Assembly (NCBI GenBank): GCA_007136055.1 | Contig: SLHT01000217.1 | Coordinates: forward strand, 1-11,802 | DNA length: 11,802 bases | Direction of reading: 5' to 3' | Origin: Syntrophomonadaceae bacterium | Lineage (GTDB): Bacteria; Bacillota; Dethiobacteria; DTU022 | In this document: one piece after another, positions 5,788 through 11,802 of the stretch | How the letters are laid out: each line of letters begins with the position of its first letter | Numbering within the stretch: the stretch's first letter is position 1 | Position numbers and translations under genes: made by a program | Notes under the pieces: generated by a model | What the model saw: only the letters and a program-made list of their open reading frames with translations | The model's database searches: none | Told to the model about the DNA's origin: nothing

Positions 5788-6735
5788 ATGATTGAAATTG
5801 AAAAGCCGAAAATAGAATTTGTGGAACATGATGAACAGAACAATTACGGTCGTTTTGTGGTTGAACCCCTGGAAAGAGGATATGGAACCACCCTGGGTAA
5901 TGCCCTGCGCAGAATTCTGTTGTCATCTCTGCCAGGAGCAGCGATAACCAGCGTTAAGTTTGACGGGGCACTGCACGAGTTTTCCAGCCTGCCCGGGGTT
6001 TTGGAAGATACTATTGAAATAATTCTCAACTTGAAGGCCGTTTCGTTGAAAATACATTCTGACGAACCGCAGAGTCTTGTTATCGACACTGACCAGGCTG
6101 GGGCTGTCCGGGCTAAAAATATTAATGCCCCGTCTGAAGTAGATATTTTAAATGAGGATCACTATATTTGTACCCTGGAAGAAAATGCCCGGCTGTATAT
6201 GGAGATGACAGCTGTTAATGGTAGGGGCTATGTTCCTGCTGAGAAGAATAAACTGCCGCAGCAGCCAATAGGTGTCATTCCAGTCGACTCGATGTTTTCG
6301 CCGATCCGTAAAGTTAATTACTTCGTTGAGAACACCAGGGTTGGCCAGGTGACTGACTTTGATAAGTTAACTTTGAAACTATGGTCAGATGGCAGCATCG
6401 AACCCGATGAAGCCTTGAGCCTGGCAGCGAAAATATTGAAAACTCATATTTCTCTTTTTGTAAACTTAACTGAGAAAGTTGATGAGGTTGAAATTACTTC
6501 AGACAGCAAGGAAGAAGATCGTGAAAGGGTCCTTGACTTAACCATAGAAGAACTGGATCTTTCAGTGCGCTCGTATAACTGTTTGAAGCGGGCAGGGATC
6601 AATACCGTTGGAGAACTGGTCCGCAAGAGTGAAGAAGAAATGATGAAAGTACGTAACCTGGGCAAGAAATCGCTGGAAGAAGTGGAGCATAAGTTGATTG
6701 AGCTTGGCTTTAGCTTCAACGACAGCGCAGAGTAA
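5788..6735 (+). CDS. rpoA: DNA-directed RNA polymerase subunit alpha
   Basis: The alpha subunit dimerises to nucleate RNA polymerase assembly; its C-terminal domain contacts UP elements and activators. From the ATG the product has 315 residues, close to the usual 314-315 of Firmicutes. The N-terminal domain shows MIEIEKPKIEFVE, FVVEPLERGYGTTLGNALRRILLSSLPGAAIT and the GRGYVPAE and PIRKVNYFVENTRVGQVTDFDKL motifs. A short acidic linker (SDSKEEDRE) leads to the C-terminal domain LDLSVRSYNCLKRAGINTVGELV with KVRNLGKKSLEEVEHKL; the DNA-contacting arginine of VRSYNCLK is kept. GTG at 5785 is an alternative start: it is 12 bases from the GAGGAGGG at 5765-5772, against 15 for the ATG. The frame stays open upstream to 5713 inside rpsD, but those codons do not resemble the family. 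Confidence 0.96.
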   Translation: MIEIEKPKIEFVEHDEQNNYGRFVVEPLERGYGTTLGNALRRILLSSLPGAAITSVKFDGALHEFSSLPGVLEDTIEIILNLKAVSLKIHSDEPQSLVIDTDQAGAVRAKNINAPSEVDILNEDHYICTLEENARLYMEMTAVNGRGYVPAEKNKLPQQPIGVIPVDSMFSPIRKVNYFVENTRVGQVTDFDKLTLKLWSDGSIEPDEALSLAAKILKTHISLFVNLTEKVDEVEITSDSKEEDRERVLDLTIEELDLSVRSYNCLKRAGINTVGELVRKSEEEMMKVRNLGKKSLEEVEHKLIELGFSFNDSAE

Positions 6736-6757
6736 GCCTTCAAGGAGGAAGTTTATT

Positions 6758-7102
6758 ATGCCATACCAGAAGCTGAGTCGAAAAAGCGGCCCCAGGCGAG
6801 CCCTGTTGCGCGGCCTGGTTACATCTTTTTTGCTTAATGGCAGCATAGAAACTACTGCTGCAAGGGCTCGGGCCTGTCGTCCGTTGGCTGAAAAAATGGT
6901 TACCCTGGCCAAAAAGGGAGATTTACATGCCCGCCGCCAGGCTATAACCTATTTGCTGGATGAAGATGCGGTTACCACCTTATTCGAAAAAATCGGCCCA
7001 AAAATGGAAGGCAGAGAAGGCGGGTATACCCGCATTATCCAAAAAGGGCCGCGCCGTGGTGATGGTGCGCCGATGGTTATCCTGGAACTTGTATCCGAGT
7101 GA
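6758..7102 (+). CDS. rplQ: 50S ribosomal protein L17
   Basis: L17 is a 50S protein near the exit of the peptide tunnel. From the ATG at 6758 the product has 114 residues, a normal length. It begins MPYQKLSRKSGPRRALLRGLVTSFL (the family has KLGR/S...HR.ALLRNL at this point), followed by IETTAARARACRPLAEKMVTLAKKGDLHARRQA, and ends GGYTRIIQKGPRRGDGAPMVILELV, the family C terminus. The longer open frame from 6698 is rejected: AAGGAGG at 6742-6748 stands 9 bases before the chosen ATG. This is the last gene of the alpha operon segment. Confidence 0.97.
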   Translation: MPYQKLSRKSGPRRALLRGLVTSFLLNGSIETTAARARACRPLAEKMVTLAKKGDLHARRQAITYLLDEDAVTTLFEKIGPKMEGREGGYTRIIQKGPRRGDGAPMVILELVSE

Positions 7103-7109
7103 TTGATTC

Positions 7110-7970
7110 ATGGTTAACAGGTCCGAGTTTATGATTGAAGCCAGGGAGCTGGCTTACTATTACCCGGGTGAAGAGAAAAACTCTTTTCCCGCCCTTTCCG
7201 GGATTAACCTGGCTGTGAGCAGGGGCGAATATCTGGCCCTGATTGGCCCGAATGGTTCTGGAAAAACTACTTTATTGAAATTATTTAATGCCCTGCTCGC
7301 TCCTTGCGAAGGCGAGGTGCTGGTTGAGGGTATTTCTACTGTTGATGAAAATAAAATAGCGGAAGTTCGTCGTTATTGTGGAATGATTTTTCAAAACCCT
7401 GATAACCAGTTGGTGGCTACTACGGTAGAAGAAGATATAGCTTTCGGTTTGGAGAATATGGCCCTGCCTTCTGCTGAGATCCAAAATAAGGTCATTGCTG
7501 TGGCTCATCTGCTTGGTCTTGAGCATTTGTTGCATCAACCGCCTCACCTGCTTTCGGGAGGAGAAAAACAGCGGGTAGCTATTGCTGGTGTCTTAGCGAT
7601 GCAGCCGCATTGTATCCTGATGGACGAACCGACAGCAATGCTGGATTTCACAGGCCGGCGTGATGTGATTGAGACGGTGCGTGGATTAAACCGCGACCAG
7701 GGTATAGCCGTAATTCATGTAACCCACTTTCCTGAAGAAGCGGTTTATGCCGATAGGATTATCATTCTCAACCAGGGCCGTTTGGTCATGCAGGGGCCTC
7801 CGGAAATTGTCCTAAGTGATGTTTCCCTGTTGCACAGTCTTGGGCTTCAGGGACCCGCTGCGGTCGAATTAGCCGCTTTACTCCGAGAAGACGGTTTTGA
7901 TCTTCCGCCACAACTAATCCACTGTCGGGAGTTGGTCCACAGCCTATGTTCATTGGAACGGAAAAGCTGA
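7110..7970 (+). CDS. ecfA1: ECF transporter ATPase EcfA1
   Basis: One of two ABC-type ATPases that power energy-coupling-factor importers for vitamins or metal ions at the cytoplasmic face of the membrane. The 286 residues hold all nucleotide-binding motifs: Walker A GPNGSGKTT (46-54), Q-loop FQNPDNQ with Q95, signature LSGGE (148-152), Walker B CILMDE (E173 catalytic), D-loop AMLD and H-loop H206. The FQNPDNQLVATTVEEDIAFG segment is characteristic of EcfA/CbiO proteins. The start is uncertain: ATG 7110 is 7 bases after rplQ and suits coupling; ATG 7131 (MIEARELAYYYPG) fits the family N terminus better. Neither has a strong ribosome binding site. It overlaps ecfA2 by 25 bases. Confidence 0.95.
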   Translation: MVNRSEFMIEARELAYYYPGEEKNSFPALSGINLAVSRGEYLALIGPNGSGKTTLLKLFNALLAPCEGEVLVEGISTVDENKIAEVRRYCGMIFQNPDNQLVATTVEEDIAFGLENMALPSAEIQNKVIAVAHLLGLEHLLHQPPHLLSGGEKQRVAIAGVLAMQPHCILMDEPTAMLDFTGRRDVIETVRGLNRDQGIAVIHVTHFPEEAVYADRIIILNQGRLVMQGPPEIVLSDVSLLHSLGLQGPAAVELAALLREDGFDLPPQLIHCRELVHSLCSLERKS

Positions 7971-8806
7971 CCCATACATACATGCCCGGCACTCCCTTTG
8001 CCAATGAAGCGTTAAAAGAGGTTACCTTCGATTTATCGCAGGGTGAATTTGCCCTGATTATAGGGCCTTCCGGATCCGGTAAGTCAACCCTGATTCAACA
8101 TTTAAACGGGCTGCTTAAGCCCTCATCCGGAAAGGTATATTTTGAAGGCAATACTGTCGGTTCCAACAAAGCAGAACTGTTTAATTTGCGAAAGCGGGTC
8201 GGATTGGTCTTCCAGATGCCCGAAGAACATTTTTTTTCAGAAACGGTATACGATGAGATTGCTTTTGCCCCGCGTAACCTTGGTTTTGAAGAAAGCAAAG
8301 TGCAAGTCCGGGTTACCGAGGCATTAGAAGAAGTCGGGCTTGAAACTCGTACACTTTTGAACAGGCATCCCTTTCAACTCAGCTCCGGGCAGAAAAGACT
8401 GGTAGCTTTGGCTTCTGTGCTCTCATTAAAGCCTGAAGTGCTTATTCTCGATGAGCCCACTGCGGGGCTTGATTCGTCCGGTCGACGTAACTTATATAGT
8501 TTGCTGACAAAGCTTAACCGCAGTAAAAGACTGACTGTTCTAATTTGCACTCATCATCTCGACGAAGCTGCGGCTTTAGCCGACACTGTTATTGTTCTGC
8601 AGCATGGCAGGCTGATCTTAAAAGGGGCGGCAAAGGAGATTTTCTCCCGGCGGGAACAGTTATATCAACTGGGTCTGGGCTTGCCTGCAGTAACTGAAAT
8701 CATGCATGGTTTGTCTGAAGGAGGCATGAAAGTAAGAACAGATATTTTTGATCTGGAAGGTGCGCGGCAGGAAATAAACAAGCTGAAAGGGCGGCATGTA
8801 AAATGA
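7946..8806 (+). CDS. ecfA2: ECF transporter ATPase EcfA2
   Basis: Second ATPase of the ECF module, expected to form a heterodimer with EcfA1 and to bind the coupling helices of EcfT. The 286 residues show Walker A GPSGSGKST (40-48), Q-loop FQMPEEHFFSETVYDEIAFAP with Q90, Walker B VLILDE (E170), D-loop AGLD and H-loop H203. The ABC signature is LSSGQ (145-149) rather than the usual LSGGQ. The N terminus FIGTEKLTHTYMPGTPF matches EcfA2-type proteins, which carry a PGTPF motif before the first strand pair. The ATG lies within ecfA1 and the gene ends with an ATGA overlap with ecfT, so the three are surely one translational unit. No strong ribosome binding site precedes the start. Confidence 0.95.
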   Translation: MFIGTEKLTHTYMPGTPFANEALKEVTFDLSQGEFALIIGPSGSGKSTLIQHLNGLLKPSSGKVYFEGNTVGSNKAELFNLRKRVGLVFQMPEEHFFSETVYDEIAFAPRNLGFEESKVQVRVTEALEEVGLETRTLLNRHPFQLSSGQKRLVALASVLSLKPEVLILDEPTAGLDSSGRRNLYSLLTKLNRSKRLTVLICTHHLDEAAALADTVIVLQHGRLILKGAAKEIFSRREQLYQLGLGLPAVTEIMHGLSEGGMKVRTDIFDLEGARQEINKLKGRHVK

Positions 8807-9600
8807 GCCGAAGCATTACCCTGGGCCAGTACTTCCCCGGACAAAGCCTGGTCCACCAGTTGAACCCACGTATGAAATTAATTTCACTGCTTTTTGTCCT
8901 GGCCCTGCTTTTCAGCTTGCGATCATATTCAGGGCTGGTTGCCCTTTTTTTTATTGCCCTGTTCCTAATTGCAAAAACCAGGGTACCCTTCCGCTATTTC
9001 TTAAGAGGATTAAGGCCTGTTCTTTTTATCGCCATTTTTGCCCTTGTAATCTATTTCTTTTTTACCAGTGGTGGCATCGTTCTCCTCAGGGTTGGATTTA
9101 TCACTGTAGAATCGGAAGGGGTCAGGGAAGGGATTTTTATTATATTGCGACTGGTTACTCTTGTCCTTTTTTCTCTGCTCTTAACACTTACTACAACGCC
9201 GCTGTCGCTTACCTATGGGTTGAGTTACTTTTTAAAGCCGCTGCGTTACATTGGTTTGCCTACTGACGAGGTGGCCATGATTATGGCTATAGCCTTGCGC
9301 TTTATACCGACCTTAATGGAGGAGAGCCAGCGATTAATGCGGGCTCAGGTATCAAGGGGGGCTGATTTTGAAAGTGGTTCAATCTTTCGACGGGCTAAAA
9401 GCCTGGTTCCGTTAATAGTTCCCTTGTTTGTCAGCGCTTTTAGACGCGCTGACGAGTTAGCTCTGGCTATGGAAGCCCGCGGTTATCGCATTGGTGCCAT
9501 TCGCACCCGCATGCACGAGGACACGTTTTTCCCGCGAGATTGGGTTGTTCTGGCCGTTGCCCTGGTCATGCTGGCGGCATCGCTAACTCTTGGTTTGTAA
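8803..9600 (+). CDS. ecfT: ECF transporter transmembrane protein EcfT
   Basis: EcfT is the membrane scaffold that links the EcfA ATPases to exchangeable substrate-binding S components. The 265 residues start with the family motif LGQYFPGQSLVHQLNPRMKL (7-26), followed by hydrophobic segments at about 28-57, 72-88, 110-132 and 155-170 and a last one at 246-264. Between them is the cytoplasmic helical region that holds the two coupling motifs, SRG (184-186, in AQVSRGADF) and ARG (225-227, in AMEARGYR). Most homologues have ARG at both places; the first is a conservative Ala-to-Ser variant here. The ATG overlaps the ecfA2 stop by four bases. No S component is encoded nearby, so this is probably a shared (group II) module. 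The substrate cannot be told. Confidence 0.94.
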   Translation: MSRSITLGQYFPGQSLVHQLNPRMKLISLLFVLALLFSLRSYSGLVALFFIALFLIAKTRVPFRYFLRGLRPVLFIAIFALVIYFFFTSGGIVLLRVGFITVESEGVREGIFIILRLVTLVLFSLLLTLTTTPLSLTYGLSYFLKPLRYIGLPTDEVAMIMAIALRFIPTLMEESQRLMRAQVSRGADFESGSIFRRAKSLVPLIVPLFVSAFRRADELALAMEARGYRIGAIRTRMHEDTFFPRDWVVLAVALVMLAASLTLGL

Positions 9601-9619
9601 GTACACCGTTTTTAAATAT

Positions 9620-9625
9620 AAGGAG
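9620..9625 (+). promoter_or_regulatory. ribosome binding site fixing the truA start
   Basis: AAGGAG with 6 bases to the ATG at 9632. It decides against the ATG at 9590, which lies inside the end of ecfT and has no such site. Confidence 0.85.
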
Positions 9626-9631
9626 CAGGCA

Positions 9632-10384
9632 ATGATTAACACCCTAATCCGTATTAGCTACGATGGTAATAACTACAACGGTTACCAGGTTCAGGCTAAT
9701 GCACCCACTGTGCAGGGGGAACTGGAGCGGGCTCTTTCCGTGATTTACAAACAGTCATTGCGCATCAATGGCGCGGGGAGGACAGATGCGGGTGTGCATG
9801 CCCGTGGGCAGGCGGCAAACTACCATGCTCCTTTTTACATAAATGTAAAAAAAATTCCCTACGCTTTAAATTCATTGCTGCCTTTCGATATAGTAGTTAC
9901 TGAAGCCGGAGAAGTGCCAGAGGATTTTCATGCCCGATTTGCTGCGACCCGGAAAATTTACAGCTATACTCTTGATCGGGCTATTTTCCCCCAGGTAATG
10001 AAAAGACTTTACAGCCTTCACTTGCCCGCCAAACTGGACCTGGACATAATGAGTAAGGCAGCCGGGTTGTTTACAGGTTCCCATGATTTCAGAGCATTCC
10101 AGGCTACAGGAAGCCGGGTAGTTGATACGAAAAGGACTCTTTACAGGGTCGAGTTAAAAGAGAGAACGGAAGAGCAGCTGCTGATCTTTTATTTTGAAGG
10201 AAGCGGTTTTCTTTACCGGATGGTCCGTTTAATGACAGGTTCTTTGATCCGTGTTGGGTTAGGTTGTCTAACTTTAGCAGAGATAGAAGCGGCCCTGAAG
10301 GATGGAAGTCAAGGCGCTGCAGGACCCACCACTCCCGCTTACGGATTATGTCTCGAAAAAGTACTATATGATCATATGTTTTAG
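9632..10384 (+). CDS. truA: tRNA pseudouridine(38-40) synthase TruA
   Basis: TruA converts uridines 38, 39 and 40 in the anticodon arm of many tRNAs into pseudouridine and needs no cofactor. From the chosen ATG the product has 250 residues, normal for the family. It begins INTLIRISYDGNNYNGYQVQ, has the active-site motif GAGRTDAGVHARGQ with the catalytic aspartate at residue 52, KIPYALNSLLPFDIVV, the FHARFAATRKIYSYTL strand, the HDFRAFQATGS motif and the FEGSGFLYRMVRLMTGSLIRVG segment near the C terminus. The reading frame extends upstream to an ATG at 9590, overlapping ecfT, but the extra 14 residues do not fit the family. No clear terminator follows. Confidence 0.97.
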   Translation: MINTLIRISYDGNNYNGYQVQANAPTVQGELERALSVIYKQSLRINGAGRTDAGVHARGQAANYHAPFYINVKKIPYALNSLLPFDIVVTEAGEVPEDFHARFAATRKIYSYTLDRAIFPQVMKRLYSLHLPAKLDLDIMSKAAGLFTGSHDFRAFQATGSRVVDTKRTLYRVELKERTEEQLLIFYFEGSGFLYRMVRLMTGSLIRVGLGCLTLAEIEAALKDGSQGAAGPTTPAYGLCLEKVLYDHMF

Positions 10385-10488
10385 ATTCAGAGCCGACATG
10401 TCCACAAAAACCTGCAGCTCGAACATAGAGAGAACAATTTAAAATAAAAATAAATAGTGTAAAATAGGGAAAGGACGCCTTAATTAGC
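10385..10488. other. truA-rplM spacer upstream of the rplM promoter
   Basis: This stretch has no gene. It holds an 8-bp perfect palindrome GACATGTC (10395-10402) and a strongly A-rich tract (about 10434-10470). No hairpin followed by a T run is visible, so transcription from truA may read through into rplM. The A-rich tract lies somewhat further upstream than a classical UP element but may help the promoter. Confidence 0.5.
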
Positions 10489-10517
10489 TTGACAGGGTCT
10501 GCCCGGTATATTAAAAT
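10489..10517 (+). promoter_or_regulatory. sigma-A-type promoter of rplM-rpsI
   Basis: A perfect -35 box TTGACA (10489-10494) is followed, after exactly 17 bp, by TAAAAT (10512-10517), one base from the TATAAT consensus. Transcription would begin near 10524, giving a leader of about 38 bases before rplM. Some Firmicutes have an autoregulatory L13 leader RNA in this place; this leader is short, and I see no clear structure in it. Confidence 0.85.
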
Positions 10518-10561
10518 GTAGTTTGTGGCTTTACTGGTTGAGGCAAAAGGAGAGGGTTGAA

Positions 10562-11029
10562 ATGCGTACTACGTACATGGCAAAACCGGAGGAAATAAAA
10601 CGCAGCTGGTATATTATTGATGCCGCCGGAAGGCCGCTGGGCAGGGTGGCAACAGAAGCAGCCCGGCTGTTAAGAGGAAAGCACAAACCGGAATTTACCC
10701 CGCATCTCGATAGCGGCGATCACGTAATTGTTCTCAATGCCGGCAAGGTTGTTTTGACAGGGCGTAAACTTGAACAAAAGTACTACTATCGTCATTCGGG
10801 ATATCCTGGCGGTCTAACAAAAATGGATTATGCTACGTTAATGGATAGAAGACCCGAGAAGGCAGTCTATATGGCTATTCGCGGAATGCTTCCCCACAAT
10901 AGGTTGGGGCGGGCAATGCTTAAAAAACTGCGTGTATACAGAGATAACCAGCATTCTCAACAGGCACAGAAACCGCAAACCTGGAGAGAAGTGCAGGATG
11001 ACAGAACGGAAGGAGGCCCTGGCTCTTGA
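10562..11029 (+). CDS. rplM: 50S ribosomal protein L13
   Basis: L13 is an early 50S assembly protein. From ATG 10562 the product has 155 residues, longer than the usual 142-148. The family core is intact: MRTTYMAKPEEIKRSWYIIDAAGRPLGRVATEAARLLRGKHKPEFTPHLDSGDHVIVLNA (1-60), the RHSGYPGG segment (77-84), and MAIRGMLPHNRLGRAMLKKLRVY (104-126). After this the usual GPEHPH is replaced by DNQHSQ (128-133), AQKP follows (135-138), and instead of ending at about residue 143 the protein runs 12 residues further with a TWREVQDDRTEGGPGS tail. The stop overlaps the TTG start of rpsI by four bases. AAGGAGAGG just upstream fixes the start; an upstream in-frame ATG at 10523 falls at the predicted transcription start and is unlikely. 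Confidence 0.95.
   Translation: MRTTYMAKPEEIKRSWYIIDAAGRPLGRVATEAARLLRGKHKPEFTPHLDSGDHVIVLNAGKVVLTGRKLEQKYYYRHSGYPGGLTKMDYATLMDRRPEKAVYMAIRGMLPHNRLGRAMLKKLRVYRDNQHSQQAQKPQTWREVQDDRTEGGPGS
11010..11016 (+). promoter_or_regulatory. ribosome binding site of rpsI (TTG start)
   Basis: AAGGAGG inside the last codons of rplM stands 9 bases before the TTG at 11026. Together with the TTGA stop/start overlap it supports the TTG and coupled translation of rpsI with rplM. Confidence 0.88.
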
Positions 11030-11418
11030 GCGAAGTGCAATACATTGGAACCGGGCGCCGCAAAGAGTCGGTAGCAAGAGTTCGTTTGCTTCCGGGCAGC
11101 GGCAGAATCATGATCAACGGAAAAGAAATGGATCAGTATTTTGGCCTGGATACACTGAAACTGATTGTTAGGCAGCCGTTGGTTGCCACGGAAAATGAAA
11201 GCAGTTTCGATATAATCGCCAAAGTTGAAGGCGGAGGTTTTTCAGGACAGGCAGGAGCAATCAGGCATGGTATTGCCCGTGCCCTGCTGCAAGCTGATGG
11301 TGAGTACCGGCCGGTTTTAAAGAAAAACGGCTATCTGACCCGTGATCCGCGCATGAAAGAACGTAAGAAGTGCGGCTTGAAAAAAGCCCGCCGTGCGCCA
11401 CAATTCTCCAAACGGTAA
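11026..11418 (+). CDS. rpsI: 30S ribosomal protein S9
   Basis: S9 is in the 30S head; its C-terminal tail reaches the P-site tRNA. The 130-residue product has the normal length and sequence: VQYIGTGRRKESVARVRLLPGSGRIMINGKEMDQYF at the N terminus, VEGGGFSGQAGAIRHGIARALLQAD in the middle, and RDPRMKERKKCGLKKARRAPQFSKR at the C terminus, where the final lysine-arginine pair that contacts tRNA is kept. The start is TTG, with a strong ribosome binding site. It is the last gene of the rplM-rpsI unit, followed by an intrinsic terminator. Confidence 0.98.
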   Translation: MSEVQYIGTGRRKESVARVRLLPGSGRIMINGKEMDQYFGLDTLKLIVRQPLVATENESSFDIIAKVEGGGFSGQAGAIRHGIARALLQADGEYRPVLKKNGYLTRDPRMKERKKCGLKKARRAPQFSKR

Positions 11419-11449
11419 ACTTTATTTTTGTATTCATAAATGATTAAGC

Positions 11450-11490
11450 AAACCCACCGTAGTTTATTAACGCCTCAGGTGGGTTTTATT
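11450..11490 (+). terminator. Rho-independent terminator after rpsI
   Basis: A 9-bp perfect inverted repeat, AAACCCACC (11450-11458) with GGTGGGTTT (11478-11486), encloses a 19-base loop, and the stem runs into a TTTTATT stretch. The large loop and the interrupted T run make it less than ideal, but its place 31 bases after the rpsI stop fits a terminator. Confidence 0.8.
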
Positions 11491-11522
11491 ATGGGCAGTA
11501 ACTAAAGTTGATGCGGCAGTAA
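11491..11522 (+). repeat. paired direct repeat before the MBL gene
   Basis: ATGGGCAGTAA (11491-11501) and ATGCGGCAGTAA (11511-11522) share GGCAGTAA, and their starts are 20 bp apart, about two helical turns. They end 16 bases before the GTG of the next gene. This could be an operator or chance; no clear promoter boxes were found around them. Confidence 0.35.
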
Positions 11523-11538
11523 AAAGGGGTTGAAAAAA

Positions 11539-11802
11539 GTGAAAGAGATAAGGCCTGGAGTTTGGTTTATCAAGGCGGAAAACAAGGGACGCTATCCATA
11601 TTCCCATTCTCTCTACCTCGAAGGCGAAGAAAATCTGTTGATAGACACCGGGTCGGGAGCTTTTTTAGAAGAGATTTCCGCTAAAACAGGGCAAGTTGTT
11701 TTAAGCCATTATCACCGTGATCATGTTGCATACAACCATCTTTTCAAAGGATCAACCTTTTCCATTCATAAAGACGATGCTGCAGGCGTGGAATCAAGGG
11801 AA
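11539..11802 (+). CDS. metallo-beta-lactamase-fold hydrolase, 3' end outside window
   Basis: The first 88 codons of a gene cut by the window edge. The visible part follows the MBL fold: a starting strand VKEIRPGVWFIKA, then the SHSLYLEGEENLLIDTGSG strand-turn (22-40) with the conserved Asp of the fold, and the metal-binding motif HYHRDH (H57, H59, D61, H62) in VVLSHYHRDHVAYN. This binds zinc or another metal pair. The family covers glyoxalase II, lactonases, phosphodiesterases and flavodiiron proteins, and the substrate cannot be told from this part. The start is GTG 11539, 9 bases after a GGGG; TTG 11530 is in frame but too close to it. The gene follows the rpsI terminator and is probably a separate unit. 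Confidence 0.85.
   Translation, partial: MKEIRPGVWFIKAENKGRYPYSHSLYLEGEENLLIDTGSGAFLEEISAKTGQVVLSHYHRDHVAYNHLFKGSTFSIHKDDAAGVESRE

Noticed and set aside
6698..6757. 20-codon N-terminal extension of rplQ from the ATG in the rpoA end
   Set aside because: The ATG at 6758 has AAGGAGG at 9 bases and begins the conserved MPYQKLSR sequence; the extension is a frame shadow of rpoA.
9590..9631. 14-residue N-terminal extension of truA
   Set aside because: It overlaps ecfT, lacks a ribosome binding site, and the ATG at 9632 has a well-placed AAGGAG.
10932..11171. 79-codon open frame across the rplM-rpsI junction
   Set aside because: It overlaps two clear ribosomal protein genes in a different frame and has no recognisable similarity; it was only considered as evidence for a frameshift in rplM.
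1..11802. Mobile elements, tRNA or rRNA genes, CRISPR arrays
   Set aside because: No transposase or integrase frames, no cloverleaf-forming or rRNA-like sequence, and no regularly spaced repeats were seen; spacers between genes are too short for most of these.

Overview
The window carries the 3' part of the large ribosomal protein cluster (the spc and alpha operon segments) of a Firmicute, followed by an energy-coupling-factor (ECF) transporter module, truA, rplM-rpsI and the start of a metallo-beta-lactamase-fold gene. Every gene found is on the + strand. The Firmicute assignment rests on strong AAGGAGG-type ribosome binding sites, the order rplQ-ecfA1-ecfA2-ecfT-truA-rplM-rpsI known from Bacillus and Clostridia, and a small KOW-domain gene between map and infA. 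The position of rpsD between rpsK and rpoA is unlike Bacillus subtilis and points to a Clostridia-type organism; no genus is claimed.

Layout. 1-2790: rplR (5' end outside the window), rpsE, rpmD, rplO and secY, the end of the spc operon. 2802-4215: map, a KOW-domain RNA-binding protein, infA and rpmJ. The adenylate kinase gene (adk), which normally sits between secY and map, is absent; only 11 bases separate the two genes. 4216-4279: a 64-base spacer. 4280-7102: the alpha operon, rpsM-rpsK-rpsD-rpoA-rplQ. 7110-9600: ecfA1-ecfA2-ecfT, overlapping or nearly touching, the ATPase and membrane core of a vitamin/metal ECF transporter without a substrate-specific S component. 9632-10384: truA. 10385-10561: a spacer with a very good sigma-A-type promoter (TTGACA, 17 bp, TAAAAT). 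10562-11418: rplM-rpsI, overlapping by 4 bases. 11450-11490: an intrinsic terminator. 11539-11802: the 5' part of an MBL-fold hydrolase gene, cut by the window edge.

The genes work together in translation (eleven ribosomal proteins, IF-1, TruA), transcription (RpoA), membrane protein export (SecY) and N-terminal methionine removal (Map). Short gaps and overlaps, with ribosome binding sites often inside the preceding gene, suggest co-transcription from upstream of the window to truA. rplM-rpsI can also be transcribed from its own promoter.

This is mostly a conserved housekeeping region, and I see no undescribed system in it. The points worth a second look are the missing adk, an 18-bp near-perfect tandem repeat at the 5' end of map, an altered and longer C terminus of L13, TTG starts on three ribosomal protein genes, an LSSGQ signature in EcfA2, and a paired direct repeat just upstream of the MBL gene.
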